A stretch of 64,000 nt of DNA from Lutjanus erythropterus (taxonomy: Eukaryota; Chordata; Actinopteri; Lutjaniformes; Lutjanidae): contig CM034599.1 in assembly GCA_020091685.1 (NCBI GenBank), positions 4,992,836 to 5,056,835 on the forward strand, in the 5' to 3' direction. A program made the position numbers and the translations under genes. How positions within the stretch are numbered: position 1 is the stretch's first letter; each line of letters starts with the position of its first letter. Of this stretch, positions 10,333 through 24,400 are shown in pieces. Below the pieces are notes generated by a model. The model searched no databases. It was given only the letters and a program-made list of their open reading frames with translations, and was not told the DNA's origin.

Positions 10333-11167
10333 TTAAAGGTGTAGGTCAGATTATTTGAAGGAGGGTTATATGAAGTATTGATAGTCAGTATATTACCTAC
10401 AGAAAATAGTGGTCTTCTCCACATGCCCCTAGTGTGGAGAAGAGAGGAGTATTGGCATGGGAGCAGGGTCAGCAACGTCATATTTTAGCCAATTAAAAAA
10501 TGGCCCACCTAAAAAAATCCATGTCAGTTTAATGTACACTGCACCTGCAATATTTTCACTGCTTCACCTTGCCGTCAAACAGACTTTTCTGATGGGAAAT
10601 CAATGTTCAATAGCCGAATATTGCTCTGTCTCGCGCTCAACCAAACTCCACTTGCAAAATCAGTAATTTTATCTTGCAGAACACAGGATTTGCTGGTCGA
10701 CTTCTCCCTCTTGCAGTTAGTTTGTTTTATTGTGTGACTTCAGTGGTTAGTTTGGATTCACTGAAGTCACACACCAACACAAACAAACTAACCAGTTGAA
10801 GGTTGGGTTGACCAGCAGCTCTGGTGTTCTGTAAATTAAAATCATGGATTCCGCCAGTGGAGTATGGTTGAGCGAGAGAGAGCGATATTTGGCTCATGTA
10901 ACTGCAGTTTTCAGTTGGAAAAGGCTGTCTGACTGCAAGATAAAGCTGTGACAATGTTCTGCATATATCATACACTTAAAATGCTAAAGATTTTTTTGAT
11001 GGGCCTTTTATCAGTTGCTCCCACAGCAGTTAATTGCTTAGCTTCCATGTTGGCACTCCTCTCTGCTTCTCCAAACTGGGGAACCGCCATCTATTCCAGG
11101 TTATACAATGACCAGGGATAAGTGCCTCATACAGCCCCCCTTCAAATGATCTGAACTACTCTTTTAA
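10333..11167. mobile_element. TTAA-flanked fold-back element, copy A
   Basis: About 835 bp bounded by TTAA. Left end: AGGTCAGATTATTTGAAGGA, then TATTACCTACAG. Reverse complement of the right end: AGTTCAGATCATTTGAAGGG. The two halves are long inverted copies of each other: CAGACTTTTCTGATGGGAAA in the left half matches, reversed, the text around 10905-10935. A perfect 15-bp inverted repeat (10731-10745 and 10759-10773, TGTGTGACTTCAGTG) sits at the centre. Three relatives lie in sgsm1 introns. TTAA targets suggest piggyBac or Kolobok-type mobilisation, but no transposase is present. Confidence 0.7.
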
Positions 11168-12338
11168 GGGGTTAAAATTATACATATATTATGTCCTCAC
11201 AAGTCCTAAATCTGCCAAAACATCACAACAGTTTCCCTCATAACACCAAATCATTTGCAGTTCATTTTGAAACTTCGTCATACATTTAATCTCTGTGTTA
11301 AAGTCTCTCTCACACTGAAGAATCTTTAAAAAACGTGGAATCACAAAACCTGTGCTAAATATTATCACGGTCTCATCTGATCTCCCATAATATTCAATCA
11401 TATTCATGCTGAAATTAACTTTTAATTCAACAAACAAGCGTTAGACAATACAAGACAAAAAAAAATCAAGGTGAGAAAACTGCACAATTTACAAAATATA
11501 CAGTGGTTCACTGAAAAATAACTCAAGAGGACTATCAAATCAGGCTTGTTGCTTTATATAAATCTCCGCCCAAACATCCATTAAGTCACTTAAATATTAG
11601 GTTATGATTTTACAGGAGTTAACATAATCTAATCCTCACACAGTAAGATAAACACAGTTTGCTCTCAGTACAGTACATTTCACACATAACAAATCAAGAC
11701 ATAATATTTGGCAGACAAGGCAGTTCAAGGACATTAAAACACTGTAGGTTGCTAAATCACTGACATGGTGCTAAAAGCTAAATTATTCCTAATGTTGTGT
11801 CTTAAACATAACTTAAGTTTGAGTTACATTTTGGACAAGAACCCAGTGTTCCGAGTCAGTCAAAATTAATCTGATTTTGGGTGTTATCTTTAAAGAAAAT
11901 GAAAGACAGACATTCTTTCCTTCATTAAGGGACAGGATCAGGGAGAAGACTTTCTCATATATTTAAAGTAAAGTTAATCTTGTAGACTCTGACTATTTAT
12001 TAAAATAATTATTATAAACTATTATCACAATGTATCTTTCTCATAAATATAGTCTCTGGTTGAGTTCAGCTCTGCTTTTTGGTTTGAAATGTGCAACTAA
12101 AACCATCCTTATCTCAAAATACTAAGTGCACTCGGATTAAGATCGAAACTTAAGGGATTTCTGGCAAAAATAGTTAGAAATTAAATAAATAGTTTTTCAG
12201 ATACATTTGTTTTCACGTGAACATACTGACAAATATGAAGCATAATATTCTCATACACCTGCTGACAACACAAACAACATCATGGATACAGTCAATAGGG
12301 CTCATAGCAGCAAACAGTGATTGTAAAGGCTTTGTGTA

Positions 12339-12341
<3 letters not shown>

Positions 12342-12394
<53 letters not shown>
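12342..12394. repeat. (GT)n microsatellite
   Basis: About 26 uninterrupted GT units, about 70 bases past the sgsm1 stop codon, so within its 3' UTR (read as CA in the transcript). Confidence 0.95.
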
Positions 12395-12397
<3 letters not shown>

Positions 12398-12460
12398 GAC
12401 TCTTGTGCTGCTACAGCCATTCACACTTTACTTGGAAGGAAAAGAAGACAAACGGCTCCG

Positions 12461-15400
12461 TCACTTGTTCTCGATCAGCATCTGCACCTTGCACACCAGA
12501 TCTCTGGCCAGGGTCAAAATCTGCTTGATGTTGTGGTGCTCGGCCATTTCTGAAAGACAGAGAAACACGAAGGTTGAGTTCTTCTTACCAGTGCACGTGT
12601 GTCAAAAGGTCAAAACCTGTGCTATTTCAAACAACTGCTGCATATATTTCAGTTCTTGATCTGAGCTAGGCCGAGATTTAGTCAGAGATGACAATCTGAC
12701 GCTGTTGTACTGTAACGTTATCACTCCAGCAGCTTCTTACTCAAGCTAATGTTAGCTTTCCATCACTTAACTGTCACCAGCATCATTTATCTATTTGCCA
12801 CACTGACAGTGAACAGTCATGTATCTTCTATTTGTCAAATTTCAGTGTGAATTTGTTGGTTATTCATATAGTTTGCATTCAGCATAATTTAGACAGAAGA
12901 CAGAAGATGCCTGGACGACACTCTTCCTCCTGATGCTGCTGGTTGTGATTTACAGTTTGATAAACAGGACTGAGTGACAAACAGAAGACGCCTGGACGTG
13001 ACTCTTCCTCCTGATAAAGTGATGCTGTTTTATAGTATTGTTTTAATTGTAAATTGTGCTGCATTAGTCGTTGCGTTTGCAATAGTAATCAGTGCTGTAA
13101 TCAGTGGCAATGTTCAAATAAAATTGTTATTTGTGCAATATGCTGAGCCCCACCATCAGAGACATACTGTATGACGTGACTACAACTGCAGAAAAGGGAG
13201 CCCGGCCGTGAGACACACACCCAGACTTGATCGACCTGGGTTGGGTCTGCCTCAACTGAGGGTGTCTTGTGATAAAAGGCCCAAACACCCAATGATGTCT
13301 CAGTCCACAACTGATGACGTGTCGTACTGGTGGCTTCATATGGTGATTACCTCCCAAAAAAACAAACAAACAAACAAACAAAAAACTCCCCACCCACATA
13401 AGTATAGTGCTGATCGTCAGGGATTGTAACACCCGGTCCAACCCTAACAAAATAAAGAATTATTGTACATTCTTACTGTTCTCCTTTTAGGATCCCTCTC
13501 CTTTACAGGATGGATGGGGAGCCGGAGAACGTATGTTTATTTGTTTTATAGCCTGCCACACAGCAGTCTTTTGACATTTTTTTCTGTGCTCTCTCTCATT
13601 ATGTGAAAGCATCATCTTTCTCCAAAAATGATGCAGGGCCTTGCTGACTGGCGCTTGATGATGCATTGCCGGTCTGATGTATGTCTTTGTCAGAATCCTC
13701 ATGCTGTGAAAATTCACACATCTTTCAAGTGCCCTGGTTCTAGTTTGCACTTTGGTTGTAACGTCATAGTTTTGTTAAGCTGAGATGACCTTAATGACAA
13801 TTTCTGTTATTTACTCATACTTGACAAAGCTCCTTGAGAGCCCTCAGAGAGAAGGAGCAGATGTGTATGTGAACAACATCAGCTGTAAAACCGCATGTTT
13901 TACCATTGAAGAACTTAATGATGTCTGTGAAGTCCATGTTGTTCTCCAGGATGATGTCCCTGTAGATCTCCACCAACGCCAGGGCAATGAAGAGGACAAA
14001 GTGACTAGAGGAGACGTACTTGGCCGCCCAGATGGTTTCCCAGACTGCAAACACGTCATCATACACAAGCTCTGGAAGAAAAAGCACATAAATGAACAGG
14101 ACTTGAACCAGGTCAGTGTTTGAGGACCTGGATGGGACGCAAATATGTAGGAAGTGGATTTATCAGTGTAGAGATAAGAGTGGAAGCAGGTGTTTGCTGG
14201 GATGAGGGAGAGGATATAATGAGATTGGTGAGAGAGTTTACAGAAAACAAGTAGTCCCATGGTTGGATCTTCAGTATAAAAAATAATTAATTATCAAACG
14301 CATCTATGCAGCCAATTATTTCATGAGCAACTCCCAGGAAGGGTTTTCCAAAAATATATCCGACTTCTAAATCCTTTCCTGGCTTAAATAACTGCATGTC
14401 TTATTAGCAAGCTGCCAAGTGGTTTTCTGGCATTTTATCCACAAACAGAGCTTAAAGAGGACTGAATCAAATACTTCTCTAATTGGCACAAATTCTTTCG
14501 CACCGTGCTGTCACTTTACCTCGCTTAAAGTCGAGGAGAAACCAGCGGTAGCAGAAGTAGAAGTGGGTGTAGTCTCCGTTCTGGTGCATTAGCTCGAACA
14601 GCTCAGAATCCAGGATCTATACACAGAGGGGATCAGAGGAGATTCAGGAAGAGAAATAATGAGGATGAAAAGTGTGAAAAAGTGGGGCGTTTGTGGGTAA
14701 TGAATGGATTTAGTGGTACGTGACCGCCATAGTATGTGTGCGGGCTTTTCTGGTGCTGCATCACCTGGATTAGAGAGCGCATGTTGGCGAAGTGAGTGTC
14801 CATAGCTCCTCCGTGTGGAAAGTTTTGATTCATTCTCTTCATGAGCTCGGTGAAGCAGCTGAAGGCCATGGCCTCTGAAAGGAGGAAATACGGAGAGGAA
14901 GCCGGAGTGAGAAAGTGAGTGGGAAAACTGTTCTCTGTTGTTCCATCAATAGCTGTAAAAAATACACCAAATGTCAGAGAAGAGGGAAAATAAGAAGTGA
15001 TTCAGAGCGTTGACTCACCGTCGTCCAGAATGACTAGAAGTGGAGCCAGCAGATCACACATGCCCTGCACGTAGCCGATGTCGAGGTGCCTCCAGATATA
15101 ACTGAAAATATACAACCCAGAGACGTGAACTTAAGTCTTACTCTGCTGGACAGATTTAGAGGTATTTCCACTGTTTTTCTCCAACACTGACCATCTTTTT
15201 CCCAATAATATTCACCTTTTATCAAGGCAGCTACTTTTGAGCTGCAAAAATCTATTATTATGAGTCGCATTGACATGATTAAGCTTCTCAAAGGTGCAAA
15301 TATAAAACCTTTTTGTACAAGAATGGCCCTTATGTTCTGCTTGTGTGAAGGTGCATTAGGGAGAAAAATGAAGTCGCCTTTGTTTAATATAATCACACTT

Positions 15401-18400
15401 CTGCTAACATTCAGGGAAAAATCTATTACTGTCAAAGGATAAGCCTGGCACTATATTTATATTTTTCTTCCTGTCAACAAATCCTCTGAAAAAGACCAAC
15501 ACCAACAATGTGTTAATCTGCCTCCCATTACTTTCTGATTTTCCTGCCCGACCTGCGGCACTCATCCCCAAACCCATATGTTCCTATACTGAAGAACTAC
15601 ATATATAATTTTAGATTTAAAGTCAAGATCTTTAACTTTTAGCAGCACAGAGCGAAGATTCACTAGTTAGCCGGCCAGCAACAGCATGGTATGTCAGATT
15701 TCAGCATGCCCACTTTTCAAAGTTCAAATCAAATTATAACTTTATACGCCCCCTAATTATCCTTTTCCACTCAGAAATACATCACAATGCAGGAGCAAGA
15801 AACTCCTGTAATGCCATTTCATCTGTACTTTACAAAAAACTACATAATTTCCCAAAAGAGCACCTGTTTATTCAATATATGCATTTTGGGGGGTTGACAC
15901 ATTTGCTGCTCTTGTGAGCATTAACAGCAGGAAGGTGTTCGTAGGATGGACTGCAGAGCCTTTGTGCTCTGTAATGACGCAACATGACTCAGTGCAACAG
16001 TGTGGCTCATTGATTAACTGTTTTTGGACAACAATGGAGGACTGAAGCACTGATGAATAATACACACACAATAGGCTCACTTCACTGTTGGTTTTGATCT
16101 TTTCATGGCATTAGTCGACTGTAAGAAAAATCGCCAGATGAATTTTGCTGGTCTTATCCTTTAAAATTGAATTAATGGAGCATTTACTCCAATTTGTGTT
16201 CATATATAAAGTGTGTTACCTGCACATTATGTTGCGCAGTTTCTCCAGATTGGCAGGAGTGAAGTACCAATAGTTTCTGTCACAGCGCTGGACGTCCTTT
16301 TCAATGCGGTGCAGATTTAACGTGTACAAGTCCAAAAGCTCTTGCTGAAACAAACAAAACAATAAATAAATGAATAAATTAAACAAGCTCGTCATAGGGT
16401 TCATTTGCCTGAGGATAAATGAATTTGAACTCTTAAAAAACATGTGCGCGTACAGAGAAGCTGCTCCCAGCGGATTCTTGAGAGGCCGCTTCATTCTTGG
16501 TGTTTTCAGACGCAGCCAGAGAGTCAAAGTTCGGGTAAAGACTCTCCATCTCCGGCTCCTCAGACAGGATGGACTCGGTGCCCTCTGGACTGGGCTCCAC
16601 GTGCAGGGCTGAGTCGTCAGAGAAGGACGACGCCTCACAGCGTCCCTTCCTGCTCCAAGGCACCATGGAAACTTTGGCTTTGGGGATCTCCTCCATCTCT
16701 ATGGCTGAAGGAGACTCATCAGATTCGGTCGTGACCTGAGCCTCGTCTTTCTGAGACGTAAAGAAGCCCTCTCTCGCTCTCGACACCCCGGCGTCTGCTG
16801 AGAAAATTAGGTTCTTTTCAACTTCAGGAGCCACGGGATCTGCAGATATATTTTCCTTCCTTTCTGCCAATGAAACCTCTTGTAGTTTACTCATCTGTGA
16901 TTTGTTCATTTCCTTCGTCTTTTCCACATTTGTTTCTGCAGTTTTCTTGAGTTTTGATGTTCCCTCAGGACTCACTTCTTTTTCAACATTTTGCTCAACA
17001 AGTCCTCCCTCGGATTCTGTGGCAGCTGCTGATACAATCACAGTATTCACATGGGATATTTCTTTTTCTGTTTCCCCCGACTCAAAAGATTTAATTCCTT
17101 TAATGTCTGCCAGATTTTTATCTTCACACTCGAGCCCTTCTGTTTTAATTGCTCCAGACTCCTCAACAATTTCCTTTACTAGCCCTTCTTCTGATGGCTG
17201 GACCATGCTGTCATCCTTCACCTCAGTCTTGGCACTTTCTGCAGATTTGGTCACATCAGATGCTTTCCCCTCTTCATCCTCTTTGTCCTTCACTTTGACG
17301 GGGCTCTGTGGTGCCTGAGGGATAGCTGCAGATCTCGGGGTCGTATCAGGTGCGGCGCTGCTGTCCTCTGTGCTGAGCGAGCCGTCCGACAAGCCGGAGG
17401 TGACGGAGAAGTTGCGGGAAGAGGGATGTCCAGAGTCAGGAGAGCTTGTCCCGTTCTGCAGGGCCCCATTCGGCATCTTTGCCACCTGTTTGGCAACCTC
17501 TTCGCTCTTGGGCTCCGTCTCGATCTGGTCCACCTCCTCTACGGACTCAAACACCTGAAAGAACAAGCCAAAGGGAAGCAGGCTACTCCAGGGGAAGGGA
17601 TGGGAGGATGTGAAGAACTAGCAGGAGAAAAAATGCAGGGATGAGGAATATTGGTTCAAGAAGATGAGATCACATGCATTACTCGAATGCCATGTATTGA
17701 GAAATGTGTCAATAAAGTTCAGTTAACATTTTAAAGAGAAGAAGTGGTCTTTACTTTATTTGAAAGACCATTTTTAAAAGACCATATGCAGGCAGTATCA
17801 TAGTGTGTTTTGTTACCTGTGTGCTGCTGCTGGAGTCACTCTGCAGGCGAGCCAGACTCTGTCTTTCTGAGCTCTGGGAGGACTGGGACTAGAAAATAAA
17901 GGTATTCAGGACAAGACATTATTACATAAAACTATGTTTTATTAATATACACTCTTATTGTACATTGGCTCATGTGCTGTGCTCACATCAAAGAGATTCT
18001 CCAGTGACTTAGTTGTTCACTTTGTAAAGTTGCAGGAGACAGAAAGTTAAAAATCAAAGTTCAGAGAATGGATCAAGCCCTCAAGATGCTGGATTCTATA
18101 TTTCCCATTGCACCCAATAGCTTTTCTTTTGACTGTCAAATCATAGTGAATTCCCATGTCTTTAAAATCTATATTTTATAATGCAGATGTTTTTCTAAAA
18201 TAGAAAGATCCTTTCAGAGCTACAGAAGTTACACAAGCTGAGATGTAGTAAACTGACCTCATTTTGTAAAATTCAATCTTCCTTCTTTCCTCTCCTGACA
18301 CTTTTTGCTCTGTGCTCCAACAACAGTTGGAAGTAAACAGCTGCTCAGGCTACATTGTGAATAAACTGCTTCACCTCATTGCTGACGGTGGAGTCATGGT

Positions 18401-21400
18401 GCACCATCTTCTGACTTGAACTGTCCATGCTCGCTCCAGAAGAGCACTTTGCTAACGCCGCAGCATGCTGCTCCTTCTCCCGCTGGCGGACAATCTCCTC
18501 ACAGCCGAGCCACTCCCGCATGGTCTGCTGGTAGCACACTCGGACCTGTTCATCCACCTGGGGGGGGAGGGGATCAAGGGTCAGTGGTTCAGGTACTTGA
18601 ATTGGGAGCGAAGCCATGGTTGTGGAAATGACAAACCTCCTTCCTCTCAGCTTCTGACATTCCAAACTGATAATGACCCAACAGGAAAGGCCACACCTCT
18701 TTACGCAGCGAGGCCTCCACGCCGCCGAAGTAGACCAGGCGAAGCAGCTCCTTCTCCTCGTAAGCCTGAGGACACAAGACATTTCTTCAGCTGAATCTGT
18801 GGGTTTTCCCCTTCATTTAACAGCTGGTAGCAGCTGGGAAACTGGCAGGCACTGGTGCATCTCCCAACTATTATTATACAGTAACTACATGCTCATTATT
18901 ACTTATTACCTCCAGACATAAGTCCAGAATAAAAACATCTGTCTGCAGCTGTTACTCAACCATAAGTCTAGTTTTATCTTTATCAAAGTGTTTAGAGGGT
19001 TGATTTGTGTCCATTCATATATGCTTGATTTGTATGGGTTTTATAAGGAAGTTCAAAAGTAAAATAAAAAAATTAAGTAAACAAAGAATAGAAGTAAGTC
19101 CCCAGGTCAGAGATAAGATGAGCCGAAAGCTGAAAAAAGCAAGTAAGCGGAGCTGTTTTTTTCAAACTCCTAGAATTGTAACAAAACTCAAACCAAAAAC
19201 TCAAGATACGATGATACCACAATAAAAAGTCCATGACACAATATTTATCGCCATATTAAAAAACACAGAAAACTTTTCCTTTTTCTATTTAATCCATCTA
19301 ATCTATCTGAGTGTTTTCTGAGTAGCTACCTCTGTAGTCTGAGTCACTGGATGCACACTGGGAGTATCACACTGCAATTGGTCACTTGTTTCAAGCGCTA
19401 TCGCAGTGTCCGCTATCTATGTTTTCAAAGTCCCCGGGAAGAACAACCTCTGAGCTGCGAGCTACATGCTGGAAACAGCAAATTAGCTCCAGGGAAACTA
19501 ATGGTACCAACATAAACATACCAAAACACATATTACATTTCCTTTTGCAGTGATATAGTCATTTTAATTGCAGAGCCTTCCTCTTGGTGTGCAAATGTTC
19601 CACCACAAGTTCCCCCTCAACTTTATTTTGCAGCAGTACTGTTGCTGCATTCAGGGCTTAGCTCCAGCAGGGTGTGTTTTTCCATACAGCAGAATATCAA
19701 TGTGTGGAGCAAGATCTTCTCTCTAGAGAGAGGTCTAACTCTGCAAGATGAGTACCCCAATATTAATTATATATCACATTGCTATAATTCACAAAACAAA
19801 CCAGCTTTAAGAAAGATTTTTCCTTATAAAACATGGAAAAGTTTTTTTTAATGTTCTTGTCAAACTATCGTCTGTCATGGAAATGTAAGTAACGTCCAGA
19901 TAAACTGTAGACGTGGACTTTGAGACTGACAGCTCCATTAGTCATGCCTCATGCACACTGTCGTGAGACTAATGGTGTGAGCCGCATGATTAGCAGAGGA
20001 TGAATATGGATGAGACAGAAGAGTGACAGAGTGAAAAGAGAGAGCCTGGGAGTGGACACTCGTGTGTGTCTGGACGGCACGCTGTCCGCAGCTTTGTTAA
20101 GTTTGTGTTGCAGTGCTGTGACACCGGCGATGCTTACTGTACGGTCCTGGAGGAACGTCTGCCACACGTCTGCGGTCAGCCCTTTGTAAGCATCACGTGG
20201 CACGTCGGGCGCCACAATGGTGTGATTGACGAGAGCAGAGAGGTGTGTACGCACAGTGGACAGGTGACGGCAGTATGCCAACCCTGGATGACAACACAGT
20301 TGATTACTTAATACATCTGCTTAATGTTAGAGGATATTATGTGCTACCACTAGATACTGATATTTAAAATTTCTGAAGTGGGCTGTATGAGATATTTAAC
20401 CAGAGTCAGTGTATTACCTACAGCAGCAGTTTAAGTGTACACAATATTTAGTATATTTTCACAGCTCAGACAGCCTTTTGTGATGGGAAACCACAGTTAT
20501 TTAAGCTAAATATCGCTCTCTCCAAAGAAACCAAACTCCATTAGCAAAATCACTAATATTAGTTGTTTGTCTACCGCTGATACCAATGTGTGGTTTATTT
20601 AACAGCAGATTCTCCTCAGAAAAAACTTTCTGATGCCAAGGTAATAGGATGAAAATACTGTAAATATAGCATACTGTCATGGTTTGGGGTTTGTTAGTTA
20701 TTTCCTGTTTTATTTTGTAGTCATCGCTGTTGCTTCACTTCCTGTCTTTTTCTGTTTTGCTGCCCTTTTGATCATTGTTTTCATCTGTCCCTGATTAGCC
20801 TCCCTCTGTATTTAGTCCGTCCCCTCCTCCAAGCTGTCAACTGTCTTTGTTCTTCGTATGAAGCATCCAAGCGCTCTACTGTGTCTTCCCTGTGTTGTTT
20901 TTGTGGACTTCTTGGACTTTTACCTTGTTTTATTTTGGACCCTTTGAGTTTTTCCTGCTTTTTGTTTGGACTCCCTTCGTTCTCATAAGTTCTCATAAGT
21001 GCAGAATATTTTTGTTTGGTATTAAATACACTGAACTTCCTCCCTGCTTGGTTTGTCTGCATTTTTGTGCCCTTTCTTTCCTTTTTTGCTTGACAAAATA
21101 TAATAACGTACACTTAAACGGGGGGTGTGCTGCAGGTAATGCACTGACTATGGATAAATACCACCATACAATCCCACCTCAAATAATCCCAGCTATCCCT
21201 TTAAGGCTTGTCAGTGTACACGATAAGAAATCACATACAGCCATAAAATGCCCGGGAGATAATCTGATACTTCATGTTGTCGCACAGCAGCTTCAGGGGA
21301 GCCCTGCAGGAAGATACAACACAGAGGAAACACTTTATGCAACTATTCTGTTCTCTTTTCTTAAAAGACTATCATTAAACTAATCATCCAGTGCATGAGA

Positions 21401-24400
21401 AGTTATTCATATTGTCCTTAATGTAGGACATACTGAATCTAGACAGGAGTTTATTACAGTGTTGCAGCTAACCTTTATCATTCAAATTATAACCTATTGT
21501 GCTGCCATATAGAACAAATTGGCCCAGCGGCCTGCTTTTTCTCACAGCCTCCAACCATTTTATCAGCTTCGCTTATCACCTCATTTTCCTGACACATTTT
21601 CACGACAGCGAGGTAAATGTCACATAATTGTCTTCTGGGTAATTACTAGGCTCTTCTATCTTTGCTCCACTCCCAGTGTTGCCCACACGGTTGAGGATTT
21701 CTGGTTGGCACTGAGGGATGTCAGCGTCTCTGCAGCCTCCGGCAGTTTCCCTGTCACGAGCTAACACGACTCAGTCTAGCTCGTAGTGCGTTCATCTCTC
21801 ACCTCTCGTGGTTGCACCCCTTGGGTGTCGCCCCATCAGAGAAGCTCCCCTGAGAACAAGAGGAGCACGAGGACTTCCTGAGAGTGGGATGCCACATCGT
21901 AGCTCCCTGATCCATCAAGTCTGGAGGAGTCACTGCAACATCATGCGCAACACAAACACAACATCACTGTTACTTAAAAGCCATGATGCTGCTCAGGCTT
22001 TCAAGAGCAATTAGATTTGCACTTGATGATTTAAATGCAGCTGGAAACATTCGGCATGAGCAGAATTATGCTGATCAATTGTGCATTTCAGAGCACAATA
22101 TGTGTGTACTTGATTCCTTTTAGAGCAAAGATAACAAAAACATTTATGCAATCTGATGCACAATTTGAACACCATCATATTCAGTTACATTATTATAGAG
22201 AGGAAGATGAATAAAGCAAGAGCCCGTCTCAGTTCAGGAGCCATAATTGATCAATCAGCTGTCCACCCATCGGCTGTTAAAAGGTTACTGCGCTGTAATG
22301 CAGTAAAACAGGTGTGACACAAGGTGGCGGGGAGTGGGAGGGGCTTTAATAACGGGACACATCAATAGACTTTGCCTGAGGCGGTGGACAGGACAGGAGG
22401 ATATTAGAAGCAGGGAATTAAAGCAAGCTGACAGAGGGACAAGACGAGCCGAGGTGTGACAGTGTTACAGCTGCTTCCTGTGAGTGAGGGGGATTCTTCA
22501 GGACAGCTGCGGGACCTCTTTGGTACAACCAGGGTTCCTGTTTTGGACGGGGACTGTCCGCTCAGTTGAAGGGACAGGGAGGTCAGATGGGGAGGATGGG
22601 TTACAGTCACTGTAACAAACAACGAGCAACATTTTCAAGAAACGAGCAAACAATGTGGAGAGGCCTGTGGGTGCAGCACATATTAAAGGAAGAGCTTGGA
22701 TTTTTCGAAATTGGGTTGTATGAGGTACTTATCCATAGTCACTGTATTACCTACAGTAGATGGTTGTCACGCTCTGAGTAGAAGCAGCAGGAGTACGGTG
22801 GTAAGAAGCTAAATAATATACTACTGTGAAAAGGGTCAGCAACAACATGTATTTTACCCACTGAAAAAAATCAATACCAGTTTAAACATGCTCTATATTT
22901 AGGGGGTACAAAAGCCTGCAATGCACCTTCAGTTTGAATCACAGATGCCAAGTGCAAGTCGCGCAACCGAGGTGTCCGCAGCTGTCCATCTACATGTCAG
23001 CGTGGGAGTATATTTCTATTTTGGCTTATGTATGTGCAGCAGCATACCATACAAAAGGGCTGGGTGAAGGTGAATGTAGATCAGCGGGTGTGGTGATGTG
23101 TGAATGGTTGTGTGTACCAAGACTCTGACGCAGCACTTCTCAGAGGCTGAGGATGTAACATAGCTCACCGACATGCTATCCACTTAAGACTGTTTACAGG
23201 CTTTTTTTTCCAGCTGTGTTCCTGCATAATCTGATCATCAGGGACCAAATGTAGCACCTGTAACACCTACACTAGCTTTCATGCTGCCGCCGTCCCACAC
23301 TGCAGCTACTAGTGAACCCACACAAATTTCAGATGAACCATAAGTCACTTTTTTCTGGAGCTGGGGTTGTGTTAGGCAGAATTTCAAAGGGAATCTGCCG
23401 TTACATAAGCCAAATATCGCCCTCTTCAAAGCCACCACACTCCTTTGGCAAAAATATTAATTTTATCTCACAGAATACGGGAGTTGCTGGTTTACCACCG
23501 CCTCAGTTGGGTAGTTTGTTTGTTTTATTGTGTGACTTCTGTCAACTCGAATTAATGTGATGGCAAGGTGACGTGGTGAAAATATTCTAAATATGGCCTA
23601 CACTTAAACTGATGTTGATTTTTTTTAGTTGGGTGTGCCGATCATCATCTACTGTAGGAAATACACTTACTACTGATGCATACCTCATAGAGCCCCATTT
23701 AAAAAAATCAGAACTATCCCTTTAATTGCTTCTCTGGAGGGAATCTCACCAAACTCTGACTGGCTGTTTGGAAAGAGGATGCGGAAGACATAGTCTGTGG
23801 CCTCGTCCTCCTCCTTATCTGAGACAGAGTCCGTGGATCCAGATCCCTGAGGAACCCTCTTCCGCAGCTTGGGAAACACCTTCCCCTGCAATGAGAATAC
23901 AGCAGTTATCAAACTAATGCCGGCAACAAATCATTCTCAACCATTAGAGGCCAGCCGAGCCATCCATGTGAATTAAAGATGATGAGTGTCTGTATGCTTT
24001 AGCTTATTAATAGTGGCTGAATATGCGTGGGTGGATTTCATTATTCGGCTTAGCTGCAGATACGAAGCTATTCACAGTCACACAAAAAACATCCATTCAT
24101 TAAAGTAGACAGTTCTTATTTGGTGGTGCAGAGACAACATTAAGCCACGCATACATCAGTATCACTCCACCCATTGAGTGCAACCAGGCAGTGCATCTAT
24201 TCCCAAATCCAAATGTCTTTTTATTGATTTATTGATCAGATAAGGCTGATTTAGCTTTTTTTTCCCCCTAATATGCCTAATTTGTTTTCTGCATCTGAAG
24301 TGACTCCAAAGAAAAGACCTCCTGCGCTGACCTTTCCCCTCTGGGACCAGAGCGGAGGGTCCAGCTGGCCGTGGGGAAGCAGGCCGTTCTCCAGGCAGGA

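Noticed and set aside
12317-12659. Two plus-strand ORFs with long Val-Cys repeats
   Set aside because: They are translations of the (GT)n array and the antisense of the last sgsm1 exon.
16902-17318. 138-codon plus-strand ORF rich in Ser, Phe and Thr
   Set aside because: Antisense of the acidic sgsm1 exon; composition mirrors Glu/Lys-rich codons.
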